Assembly (NCBI GenBank): GCA_030531025.1
Contig: JAUMTV010000092.1
Span: 2,615 to 12,186, forward strand
Length of the DNA: 9,572 nt
Source of the DNA: Turicibacter sp.
GTDB taxonomy: Bacteria; Bacillota; Bacilli; MOL361; Turicibacteraceae
Direction: 5' to 3'
In this document: positions 1 to 7,153 of the stretch, in pieces
How the letters are laid out: the number at the start of each line of letters is the position of its first letter
How positions within the stretch are numbered: position 1 is the stretch's first letter
Program-made: the position numbers and the translations under genes
The notes under the pieces: generated by a model
Told to the model about the DNA's origin: nothing
The model's database searches: none
The model's input: only the letters and a program-made list of their open reading frames with translations

Positions 1-20
1 GCGATTTCGAAGAAATCTAA

Positions 21-59
21 TCCTCAGCTGCTAGGGAATGCTATCCTCAATTGCTAGGG
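21..59. repeat. Two-copy direct repeat upstream of adcA
   Basis: Two 16-base copies, TCCTCAGCTGCTAGGG (21-36) and TCCTCAATTGCTAGGG (44-59), differ at two adjacent bases and have a 23-base period. They lie at the window edge, about 60 bases upstream of the adcA operator. Their role is unknown: they could be a tail of an upstream element or a tandem protein-binding site. The flanking sequence up to 110 holds no gene. It contains only a perfect 10-base palindrome, CTCATATGAG, at 82-91. Confidence 0.5.
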
Positions 60-117
60 CAGTCGTCTTATTTAGAACCGTCTCATATGAGTAAATGCAC
101 ATATATTCATTCTAAAC

Positions 118-154
118 GATAACGGTTATCATTTGTATGAAAGTGTGTTACAAT
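118..154 (+). promoter_or_regulatory. adcA promoter with Fur-family-type operator
   Basis: The perfect 6-1-6 palindrome GATAAC-G-GTTATC (118-130) resembles Fur-superfamily boxes (Fur, Zur, PerR). A -10 hexamer TACAAT (149-154), preceded by TGT, forms an extended -10. A weak -35, TTATCA (126-131), is spaced 17 bases away and overlaps the right arm of the palindrome. Repressor binding would therefore block RNA polymerase. Because the downstream genes look like zinc uptake, a zinc-sensing Zur is the likeliest regulator. That is inference: the box is not a textbook Zur or AdcR site. Transcription would start near 161, leaving a short leader with AGGAGG at 185-190. Confidence 0.6.
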
Positions 155-197
155 ATACATAACATAAATAAGAACAACTTTTGTAGGAGGAATTTTA

Positions 198-1196
198 ATG
201 GGAAATGTTAAACGTATTTTATTTACGGTTATGAGTTTATTATTTATTTTAGTTGGATGTGAAAGTGACTCATCAGCAGGAAGTGATTCAGAAAAGCTAC
301 AAATTATCACGACTTTATTTCCACAGTATGATTTTGCCCGTGTGATTGCTGGAGATAAAGCAGACGTTACGTTATTATTACCACCAGGAATGGAGGCCCA
401 TTCTTACGAGCCAACACCAGCCGATATGATTAAAATTAACAAAGCTGATTTATTTATTTACACTGGAGAATCAATGGAACAATGGGCACATACAATGATT
501 GAAAGTATTGATAGTGATTCTGTCTATGTATTAGATGTTTCAAAAAACGTTCCATTATTAGAACCAAATCAGACAACTGAAGAAAGTGATGATCATGACC
601 ATGAAGAAGATGACCATGATCATGAACATGAGAGTCATGATCACGAAGAGGATCATGCTGAAGAGGATGGACACTATCATGCCTATGACCCGCATATTTG
701 GACAAGCCCTAAAAATGCGATGATTATGGTGAATAATATTTTAGATGCATTATGTGAGATTGATCCAGATAATGCAACGTATTATGAAGATAATGCGAAA
801 CTTTATTTAGCAGAATTAGAAGAGTTAGATAATGAGTTTAAAGACGTTGTTGAGAATGCGAAGAGAGAGACGATTTATCATGCAGGTCGTTTTGCGATGC
901 AGTATTTAACAAATGAATATGGCATTCATTATGTATCAGCTCCATTTGAAGCTGAGCCGAGTGCTGCTTTAGTTGCACAAATGATTAAAGAGATTAAAGA
1001 ACAAGGAATTCCAGCCATTTATCATGAAGAACTTGTTGATCCTAAAATTGCACAAATGATTAGTGACGAAACAGGAGCACAAATGTTACTATTACATTCA
1101 TGTCACAATGTCTCAAAAGAAGATTTTAATCAAGGTGTAACGTATTTATCATTAATGAAACAAAACGTTGAAAATTTAAGAATGGGACTGAATTAA
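198..1196 (+). CDS. adcA: Zinc ABC transporter, solute-binding lipoprotein
   Basis: This 332-residue protein belongs to the ZnuA/AdcA (cluster A-I) family of metal-binding lipoproteins, which capture Zn(II) or Mn(II) outside the membrane and hand it to an ABC permease. The N-terminus is a lipoprotein signal: hydrophobic residues 7-19, then lipobox L-V-G-C with the lipidated Cys at 21. Likely metal ligands by family pattern are His68 (EAHSYEP), His166 (DPHIW), His228 (IYHAG) and an acidic residue near 278. Residues about 133-162 form a His/Asp/Glu-rich loop, the hallmark of zinc-type members, so zinc is favoured over manganese. The start is fixed by AGGAGG eight bases upstream. It is first in an operon with adcC and adcB. 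The metal assignment is inferred and the family assignment is firm. Confidence 0.93.
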   Translation: MGNVKRILFTVMSLLFILVGCESDSSAGSDSEKLQIITTLFPQYDFARVIAGDKADVTLLLPPGMEAHSYEPTPADMIKINKADLFIYTGESMEQWAHTMIESIDSDSVYVLDVSKNVPLLEPNQTTEESDDHDHEEDDHDHEHESHDHEEDHAEEDGHYHAYDPHIWTSPKNAMIMVNNILDALCEIDPDNATYYEDNAKLYLAELEELDNEFKDVVENAKRETIYHAGRFAMQYLTNEYGIHYVSAPFEAEPSAALVAQMIKEIKEQGIPAIYHEELVDPKIAQMISDETGAQMLLLHSCHNVSKEDFNQGVTYLSLMKQNVENLRMGLN

Positions 1197-1197
1197 T

Positions 1198-1908
1198 ATG
1201 AGTATTTTATCTTGTCAGCAACTAAATGTTTCTTATGACCAAACAGAAGCATTAAAAGACATTACATTTGAACTGAATGAAGGCGATTATCTTTGCATTA
1301 TTGGAGATAATGGGTCAGGAAAAAGTACATTAATGAAATCAATTCTTGGGTTAGTAACACCTAAATCAGGAACTATTCGATACGGTAATCAGTTAAGAAG
1401 TCATGATATTGGCTATCTTCCTCAGCAGACAGTTGTTCAGCGAGACTTCCCCGCTTCTGTGTTTGAAGTCGTCTTATCGGGATGTCTTAATAAACGTGGA
1501 TGGCGCCCGTTTTATTCTTCAAAAGAGAAAAAACGTGCCCTTGAAAATCTTCGTAAATTGAAAATTGAGCACTTAAAAAATAAATGTTATCGTGATTTAT
1601 CAGGTGGTCAGCAACAACGTGTGCTAATTGCTCGTGCCTTATGTGCATCAGAGAAAATTTTATTATTAGATGAACCAGTCACAGGGTTAGATCCTGTGAC
1701 GACTCAAAATCTTTACAAAATCATCGAAGAGTTAAATAAAGAGTATGGAATGAGTATTATTATGGTGACGCATGACATGAATAGTGGATTAAAACATGCA
1801 ACAAAAATTTTAAGGCTAAATAAAGAAGTGGTGTTTTATGGAACACCAGAAGAGTATTTATGTTATACAAATTCATGTGAGCATGTAGGAGAGGTGACAC
1901 ATGGTTAA
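1198..1908 (+). CDS. adcC: Zinc ABC transporter, ATP-binding subunit
   Basis: This 236-residue ABC ATPase would power import through the AdcB permease on the cytoplasmic face. All nucleotide-binding motifs are intact: Walker A GDNGSGKST (36-44), Q-loop Gln76/77, signature LSGGQ (134-138), Walker B ILLLDEP (154-160) and switch His192 (VTHD). Length and motif spacing match the ZnuC/AdcC/MntB group. The ATG lies one base after the adcA stop, so translation is probably coupled, and the 3' end overlaps adcB by eight bases. The adcC name is by operon context; the ATPase alone does not separate zinc from manganese systems. Confidence 0.93.
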   Translation: MSILSCQQLNVSYDQTEALKDITFELNEGDYLCIIGDNGSGKSTLMKSILGLVTPKSGTIRYGNQLRSHDIGYLPQQTVVQRDFPASVFEVVLSGCLNKRGWRPFYSSKEKKRALENLRKLKIEHLKNKCYRDLSGGQQQRVLIARALCASEKILLLDEPVTGLDPVTTQNLYKIIEELNKEYGMSIIMVTHDMNSGLKHATKILRLNKEVVFYGTPEEYLCYTNSCEHVGEVTHG

Positions 1909-2722
1909 TATTTGGCAAGAAATGTTTTCTTATAGTTTTATGGTTCGTGCAATTGTCGTTGGAAGTGCCGTCTCTTTATGTGCCGCATTACTTGGAGTGA
2001 GCTTAGTATTAAAACGTTATTCCATGATTGGAGACGGGTTATCACATGTTGGTTTTGGAGCACTTTCTATTGCCTTTGCGATGAATTTAGCACCATTAAA
2101 GATTGCAGTTCCTGTTGTTGTGATTGCGGCCTTTTTCTTATTACGAATTTCTCAAAACAGTAAAATTAAAGGTGATGCCGCGATTGCTTTAATTTCAAGT
2201 ACTTCAATTGCAATTGGGGTAACGGTCACATCTTTAACGAGTGGATTAAATGCCGATATCAATAGTTATATGTTTGGTAGTATTTTAGCGATGACACCAG
2301 GCGATGTAAAAATTAGTGTCATCTTATCCATCCTTGTCTTTGTGTTATTTGTGATTTTTTATGATCGTATTTTTGCGACGACGTTTGATGAAACATTTGC
2401 GAAAGCAACAGGTGTTAAAGTTGAGCTTTATAATATGTTAATCGCCTTTTTAACAGCGATTACAATTGTTCTTGGAATGCGTATTATGGGAACAATGCTG
2501 ATTTCAAGTTTAATCATTTTCCCAGCATTAACGTCTATGCGAGTTTTTAATAGTTTTAAAAGTGTGATTATTTCATCGGGAATTATTTCAGTGGCGTGTT
2601 TCTTTGTCGGGATGACCGTTTCCTTTTTATACTCGACACCAGCGGGGGCGAGTGTGGTTATTGTGAATGCCATTATGTTTATTATTTTTTCAATCGTTGG
2701 ATGGACATTTAAACGCCACTAA
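1901..2722 (+). CDS. adcB: Zinc ABC transporter, permease subunit
   Basis: This 273-residue, very hydrophobic protein belongs to the ABC-3 (ZnuB/AdcB/MntC) permease family and forms the channel for the metal delivered by AdcA. About eight membrane-spanning stretches can be read. The family features GDGLSHVGFG near residues 45-54 and the late IMGTMLISSLIIFPAL segment are present. Its ATG overlaps the end of adcC in another frame and is served by GGAGAGGTG, indicating coupled translation of the transporter subunits. No regulator gene (zur or adcR) follows. The operon probably ends here, although no clear terminator lies between 2722 and 2760. Confidence 0.92.
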   Translation: MVNIWQEMFSYSFMVRAIVVGSAVSLCAALLGVSLVLKRYSMIGDGLSHVGFGALSIAFAMNLAPLKIAVPVVVIAAFFLLRISQNSKIKGDAAIALISSTSIAIGVTVTSLTSGLNADINSYMFGSILAMTPGDVKISVILSILVFVLFVIFYDRIFATTFDETFAKATGVKVELYNMLIAFLTAITIVLGMRIMGTMLISSLIIFPALTSMRVFNSFKSVIISSGIISVACFFVGMTVSFLYSTPAGASVVIVNAIMFIIFSIVGWTFKRH

Positions 2723-2761
2723 ACCGTGATTCACAATTAGGATAAGAAAGTTGGGGTTGTG

Positions 2762-2926
2762 ATGTTAGAGTCATTAATGGAGGATTATCCTTTTTTAAAA
2801 ACTTTAGATGAGAATGCCTTACGTATGATTGAATCACATTTAGTCTCGAAGCAGGCCGCTGCAGGTGAGATTCTTATTAACAGCGAACAAGCTTGTTGGG
2901 GATTTTCTATTCACAATCAGTTATAG
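2762..2926 (+). pseudogene. 5' remnant of a Crp/Fnr-type regulator
   Basis: A reading frame of 54 codons starts at ATG 2762, with a modest GGGG Shine-Dalgarno. Residues 1 to about 43 (YPFLKTLDENALRMIESH, then AGEILINSEQAC) look like the N-terminal start of the cyclic-nucleotide-type sensor domain of Crp/Fnr regulators, which normally run to about 220 residues. The similarity stops around residue 45 and a stop follows at 2924-2926. The rest of the sensor domain and the DNA-binding helix-turn-helix are absent. The sequence continues straight into the 3' end of a different gene, so this looks like a deletion scar. Without a database search the family call is moderate. Confidence 0.55.
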
Positions 2927-3104
2927 TTGGTTAGCTGACCAAGGCTTTTTTGAGGTGTTTAATTTAGGTAAATTCACACTCTTTCATTTATCAGATAAGT
3001 ATCCATCTGTTTTTCAAATTGGATATGTAGGACTAGCTGTGATGGGAGTCATTTTTATGGCAGTTGCAATGATTTTACCGATCAAAGGAATTGAAAGAAA
3101 ATAA
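2865..3104 (+). pseudogene. 3' remnant of a multi-pass transporter
   Basis: An open frame ending in TAA at 3102-3104 encodes about 70 residues that look like the C-terminus of a membrane protein. There is a hydrophobic stretch (VGDFLFTISYSWL), a loop, then a strong transmembrane helix (IGYVGLAVMGVIFMAVAMIL) and a basic tail (KGIERK). This pattern fits the last two helices of a major-facilitator or peptide-transporter-like protein, but I cannot name the family. The first codons (2865 to about 2885) overlap the Crp/Fnr frame and are probably not native. The fusion junction is estimated at 2880-2900. A terminator lies directly after the stop, as expected for a genuine gene end. Confidence 0.5.
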
Positions 3105-3107
3105 GCA

Positions 3108-3146
3108 AAAAAGATAGTCGTAGATTCTTTTTACGACTATCTTTTT
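3108..3146. terminator. Strong intrinsic terminator, probably bidirectional
   Basis: A perfect 15-bp inverted repeat pairs 3108-3122 (A5 then GATAGTCGTA) with 3132-3146 (TACGACTATC then T5), with a 9-base loop. On the plus strand the stem ends in a T run. On the minus strand the A run also reads as T, so it could stop transcription from both sides. It starts four bases after the stop codon of the transporter remnant and insulates nrdD from upstream transcription. Confidence 0.88.
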
Positions 3147-3203
3147 GTTATTTAAAACAGCGGATTTAAGTGGTAAAGATGATAAGGGAGAAGCTTCAGA
3201 TTA

Positions 3204-3299
3204 TGTTAGAATAAACCTATTTTTTATTTAATAAACTATAGAGTAGAGGAGGCAATTAAGATGAGAAAAACAGAAAAAAGACTAAAAGTAAAGCAGTAA
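3204..3299 (+). CDS. 12-codon Lys/Arg-rich small ORF with strong ribosome site
   Basis: ATG 3261 to TAA 3297-3299 encodes a 12-residue peptide (MRKTEKRLKVKQ). It is preceded by AGAGGAGG (3245-3252) at an ideal 8-base spacing, a stronger site than most genes in the window. An extended -10 candidate, TGT-TAGAAT (3204-3212), lies about 50 bases upstream, without a good -35. It could be a leader peptide, a real microprotein, or the surviving start of a gene lost in the same decay that left the 2762-3104 scar. The stretch from 3147 to 3350 holds nothing else I recognise. Confidence 0.3.
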
Positions 3300-3351
3300 A
3301 TGTTTTCAATTTTAATGAAAATAATCTAGGGAATTTACATTAAAACTTTGC

Positions 3352-3392
3352 TTGAATTCTGATAAAAATTTTAGTACGATGTATATACTAAA
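3352..3392 (+). promoter_or_regulatory. nrdD promoter with inverted-repeat operator candidate
   Basis: TTGAAT (3352-3357) and TACGAT (3375-3380), separated by 17 bases, form a plausible sigma-A promoter. An inverted repeat TTTAGTA (3370-3376) / TACTAAA (3386-3392) with a 9-base spacer overlaps the -10 and start region. A second -10-like TATACT lies at 3384-3389. The placement suits a repressor. NrdR, the usual regulator of ribonucleotide reductase genes, is a candidate, but the sequence is not a clear match to its usual box (ACAC-AT-rich-GTGT). The operator's identity is open. Confidence 0.45.
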
Positions 3393-3448
3393 TCTTCATC
3401 TTTTGTGTTTTTTCGATAAAATGGGACTAACAAAAGGTGGAGATTTTT

Positions 3449-3481
3449 ATGCGTAAAGGGGTGTTACTATGCGAGAAGTGA
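3449..3481 (+). CDS. Upstream ORF overlapping the nrdD start
   Basis: ATG 3449 starts a 10-codon frame (MRKGVLLCEK) ending in TGA at 3479-3481, inside the nrdD coding sequence and in a different frame. It has its own good Shine-Dalgarno, AAAGGTGGAG (3433-3442), six bases away. The nrdD Shine-Dalgarno (AAAGGGG, 3455-3461) lies within it. If translated, it would either couple or compete with nrdD initiation. It may equally be accidental. Confidence 0.3.
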   Translation: MRKGVLLCEK

Positions 3482-3964
3482 TTAAACGTGATGGCAGCCA
3501 TGTTGCATTTGATGAATCCAAAATTTATCAAGCAATTTTAAAGGCAATGAAATATGGAAGTGGAGTAATTGATAAGGAAATCGCAGAGAAGATTGCCCAT
3601 GAAATTAATTTAACTTTTGAACATTTACAAACAACGCCAACGATTTTTCAAATTGAGACGTATGTTTATTTAAAATTGATTGAAAATGGTCATGAGTTAA
3701 CAGCGAAGGCCTATGAAGGGTATCGTGCGATTCAACAGTTTAAACGTGAAACAAATACAACAGATGATAGTATTTTAAGTTTAATTGATTTAAGTAATGA
3801 AGAAGTCATGAATGAAAATTCAAATAAAAATCCAATGATGGCTTCTACTCAGCGTGACTTAATCGCGGGTGAAGTATCAAAGGATATTACGCGCCGTAAG
3901 AAATTGCCGGCACGTATTGTGCAGGCCCATGATGAGGGAGTCTTACACTTTCATGATATGGACT
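3469..3964 (+). CDS. nrdD: nrdD exon 1: anaerobic ribonucleotide reductase (codons 1-165 plus one base)
   Basis: NrdD is the class III, oxygen-sensitive glycyl-radical enzyme that reduces ribonucleoside triphosphates to deoxynucleotides during anaerobic growth. It is activated by NrdG. Exon 1 encodes the N-terminal ATP-cone regulatory domain (residues 1 to about 95, starting MREVIKRDGSHVAFDESKI) and the start of the catalytic barrel, up to the conserved HFHDMD (160-165). It ends after the first base of the Tyr166 codon, where GTGTG of a group II intron begins. Joined as 3469-3964, 6795-7153, 7824-8135 and 8471-9427, the exons give one 707-codon frame, the normal size for bacterial NrdD. Read-through into the intron would add five or six residues and stop at TAA. 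Confidence 0.95.
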
Positions 3965-4689
3965 GTGTGAAACGTTTTCAATAAACTCAAGTAGCCTAAC
4001 TACTTGATGGGATTTGAAGGAGTAAATAAATTACTCTAACTACATTACTGATAACTCAAATGAGAGCGCCAATAAAGCTCGAAGGGGTACACTGAGACCT
4101 CCCGCATGCACTCTTAGCTAACAAATGAGAGTGTGTGAAGCCGGGTAAAGACGAGTGAAACCTACCCTAACACGTAATGGTGAGGAAAAATAAGTCAGAG
4201 GTGACTATGTAGGCATAGCACGGGTGGCGATTGACATGGTGAGAATGGCATAAAATATGAACATAATATTTAGTCTGACGAACTTCCGAATGTACTGTCC
4301 TTAATGTCGGGTATATCGAAAGGTATACATACTCTTTGTGAAAGCAATGGGTAGTAAGTGTGGATTAGTAGTTCTTAGTCTTGGCGAAACTCCATATACC
4401 CTTATGGCGGGTATCAAGCTTGCAGGGCAATAGGAAGCACCTAAATCAATCATTAAGCTAAGTAATGTGGAACGTTTGAAGCTTCTTACATCTATATAGC
4501 CTTTGTTAGAGGTGATGGTGAGATATAAGACTCCGGTTCAAATTCTCTTTGAAGAAGTGGCAGTAGGGGTGTAGTAGCGACGAAACTATGATAATAAGTA
4601 GTGGAGCGAAGGCCCCAAGTCAATAAGATAAGCAAAATATAGCAGAATTGAGTCATAAATCAGTTACGAAAAAGAGGGGTGGAACCAAA

Positions 4690-6696
4690 ATGAAGCCCGA
4701 ATATGCTCAAACAACGAGGATACAGTTCTTTAAATCGGCTGATTACTATGGCATGTCAGAGGTATACGAAGATTTATACCATAAAAGCACGAATAACATT
4801 AATGTTAAGAATTTAATTCCAATAATCAAAGATAAACGCAATATGCTTATAGCTATAAGATGTATCAAAGCCAATAAAGGTGCTGATACTGCGGGTATCG
4901 ATGGAATTACTTTCTCCCAAATGCTTAAATCTAATTCAATAGATGAACTACATCATAAAGTATGTGAACTTATTGATGACTACAAGAGTTCGGGGGTAAG
5001 AAGGGTATACATTCCCAAGAGTAATGATAAACTTCGTCCCTTAGGAATTCCTAATGCAATTGACAAGTTAGTCCAATAAATGATCAAACAAGTCTTAGAG
5101 CCTTACTGTGAAGGAAAGTTCTATAAACATAGTTATGGGTTTAGACCTACCAGAGGCGTAGGAGAAGCCATCGCAAGGTGTCACCACTTAGTGGTTAATG
5201 CTCGATGCACGTACTGTGTTGACATAGACATCAAAGGTTTCTTTGATAATGTACATCATAATAGACTAATCAAACAAATGTGGAACTTAGGTATCAGAGA
5301 TAAGCAAGTACTTATGTTAGTCAAGAAGATAATAAAATCTCCTGTAGATGGGGTTATCCCGACTAAGGGAACACCCCAAGGAGGAGTGTTATCTCCTTTA
5401 CTAAGCAACATAGTTCTGAATGAATTAGACCACTGGGTAGCTAAACAATGGGAAGATTTTAAATCTCACTGTCAAAGTAATAAGACGAAAGATGAGTTCT
5501 ATAAAGAACTACAATATAAGAACAAAAGTCCTAATCCGAATTACATCCCAGGTAAGAAGACCAAAGGAAATACAATTCACATTCGAAAATGGAAAACCTT
5601 AAAAACTGGATTCATTGTTCGATATGCAGATGATTTTAAAATCTTCACACCAAATTATAAAGAAGCAATGAAATGGTTTCATGGTGTTAAACAGTTTATT
5701 GAGAAGAGGTTACACTTAGAAATAAGTGACACCAAATCGAAAATCATAAATCTGAGGAAAACAAAAAGTAAATTTCTTGGATTTGAACTTAAGGCAATAG
5801 ACACCAAACAGAAGTACAAGAAAAGACGTACTAATGTTAAAAATAAAGGAAATAAAAGTCGATGTATCCTGCAAGTAAGAGTAAGCAGAGATAAATTGGA
5901 TGAAATGGTAGAGAAGTACAGAACACTACTGAACAGTCTGCTTAAACAAGGGGCAAATAAGCCTCAGATAATGAAGCAGATTAACACGACAATCATGGGA
6001 TGGCAAAATTATTGCCAATTCAGCACTTATCCATCAAAAGACATGGGTGAAGTCCATTATAGAATTTTTGGTAAACTTAAGAGATTAGCAACCTACCATG
6101 GGAAACTTAAAAAGATTTCACTTAAGGAAGCTAAGAAACGTAGTGAACTAATCAATAGGAAATATCCTGAATATAATGGAAAGACATTCATATCTGTCGA
6201 GGGTATTGCCTTATGTCCAATCTGGGCAATTAAACAGAAGAGACTGGCTCAAAGAAATCCTAATATTAGTCCATACATAAGGGATGATTTAGTCAACTAC
6301 TGGTATAAGGAACTAAAATGGGATAACTCTGATGGCAGAAGATTAATTGAAAACTATTGTAACTCCCAATGGGTGAACTCTTTAGTTTCAGTCCATGCCT
6401 TGAGTCTCTACACAAGTCAGTACGGTAATTGCCCTGTAACAAATCTACCACTTTCAGAAGGTTTTGAGATACATCACAAAGTAGCAAAGAAAGATGGTGG
6501 TGAAGACCATTATCAAAATTTAGTTCTTATAAATCCTTTAGCACACAAACTATTGCATGCCACAACTGATGAGACAATAATGAAATACATTAGATTGATT
6601 AAAAACTTTGGTGGAAAGATTAATAAATCGTATACCAACGAACTTCGTAAAAAATTACATTTAAACCAAATTAGGGTTACTGCTATGACCCAATAA
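4690..6696 (+). pseudogene. ltrA: Group II intron RT/maturase/HNH protein with in-frame stop
   Basis: This is the intron-encoded protein, normally needed to fold and splice the intron and to copy it into DNA. The start at ATG 4690 is supported by GAGGGGTGG at 4674-4682. Codon 130 (5077-5079) is TAA where relatives would be expected to have Gln (DKLVQ-stop-MIKQVLEP), a probable C-to-T change from CAA. Everything else is intact over 668 codons: RT-1 NKGADTAGIDG, RT-2 YIPKSNDKLRPLGIP, RT-3 DIKGFFD, RT-4 GTPQGGVLSP, catalytic YADD (codons 312-315), RT-7 KFLGFELK, thumb/maturase X domain, and a C-terminal HNH nuclease with EIHHK, YQNLVLINP and AHKLLH. ATG 5080 directly follows the stop, so reinitiation is possible but lacks its own Shine-Dalgarno. 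Gene symbol by analogy only. Confidence 0.9.
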
Positions 6697-6710
6697 ATCT
6701 TATTGATGGA

Positions 6711-6794
6711 ACGCCGTATGAGTACGAAAGTCTCACGTACGGTGTGGAGGAGGGGAAAAGGTAGAGATAATTTCAAAGCCTTACCTATTCCTAT
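6711..6794 (+). ncRNA. Group II intron domains V and VI (catalytic core and branch site)
   Basis: Domain V pairs ACGCCGTA (6711-6718) with TACGGTGT (6738-6745) and TGAG (6719-6722) with CTCA (6732-6735), with a 2-base CG bulge between the arms and a terminal loop containing GAAA. The catalytic triad is CGC, with a G-U pair in the middle, rather than the commoner AGC. Domain VI pairs AGGGG (6751-6755) with TTCCT (6788-6792) and GGTA (6760-6763) with TACC (6782-6785). This leaves A6787 unpaired, eight bases from the intron end, as the expected branch-point adenosine. Confidence 0.88.
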
Positions 6795-7153
6795 ATTTCA
6801 TGCAATCAATTTTCAACTGCTGTTTAATTGATATTAAAGATATGTTAGATAATGGAACGGTTATTAATAAGCGTATGATTGAAAGCCCAAAAAGTTTTCA
6901 AGTTGCTTGTACGGTCATGACGCAAATTATTGCGCAGGTGGCAAGTAGTCAATACGGTGGACAATCGATTGATATCCGTCATCTTGGAAAATATCTTCGT
7001 CGTAGTAAGATGAAATATTATGACATGTTAAAAGATTGCATTTCATCGCAACAGGAATTAGATCAAGCAGTTCAAAAATTAATGAATAAAGAATTAGCAT
7101 CAGGTGTCCAAACGATTCAATACCAAATTAATACACTAATGACAACAAACGGT
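6795..7153 (+). CDS. nrdD: nrdD exon 2 (codons 166-285)
   Basis: This exon continues the NrdD catalytic barrel in frame after the group II intron. It opens with YFMQSIFNCCLIDI. The Cys-Cys pair at residues 174-175 corresponds to the first active-site cysteine of class III reductases (known from T4 and E. coli NrdD). It continues through QVACTVMTQIIAQVASSQYGG and ends at the conserved LMTTNG. The last codon is GGT (Gly285), whose final U is the U required at a group I 5' splice site. The next three bases, already intron, are TAA, so unspliced mRNA is terminated exactly at the splice site. Confidence 0.95.

Larger units (their letters stand above)
3965..6794 (+). mobile_element. Group II intron interrupting nrdD, with a broken maturase gene
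   Basis: This 2830-nt retroelement starts with the group II consensus GTGTG and ends in CCTAT (AY rule). Removing it rebuilds the Tyr166 codon (T + AT) and the expected NrdD sequence HFHDMD-YFMQ. Bases 3965 to about 4640 hold the structured domains I-III, rich in short stems and without genes. Domain IV carries the maturase ORF (4690-6696), and domains V-VI lie at 6711-6794. A possible exon-recognition pairing is exon TGGACT (3959-3964) with intron AGTCTG (4272-4277), including two G-U pairs and abutting the splice site; this is tentative. The RT-HNH architecture suits a homing (retrohoming) intron of the chloroplast-like or bacterial classes, not class C. Confidence 0.93.

Noticed and set aside
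21..59. CRISPR array
   Set aside because: There are only two units with a 7-base gap, far too short for a spacer.
454..705. Minus-strand His-rich ORF opposite adcA
   Set aside because: It is a shadow of the repetitive CAT/GAT/GAA codons of the AdcA His-rich loop and has no ribosome site.
4391..4397. TCCATAT as the group II EBS1 (complement of exon 3956-3962)
   Set aside because: The seven-base match stops two bases short of the splice site, whereas EBS1-IBS1 pairing should abut it. AGTCTG at 4272-4277 fits better, though it includes G-U pairs.
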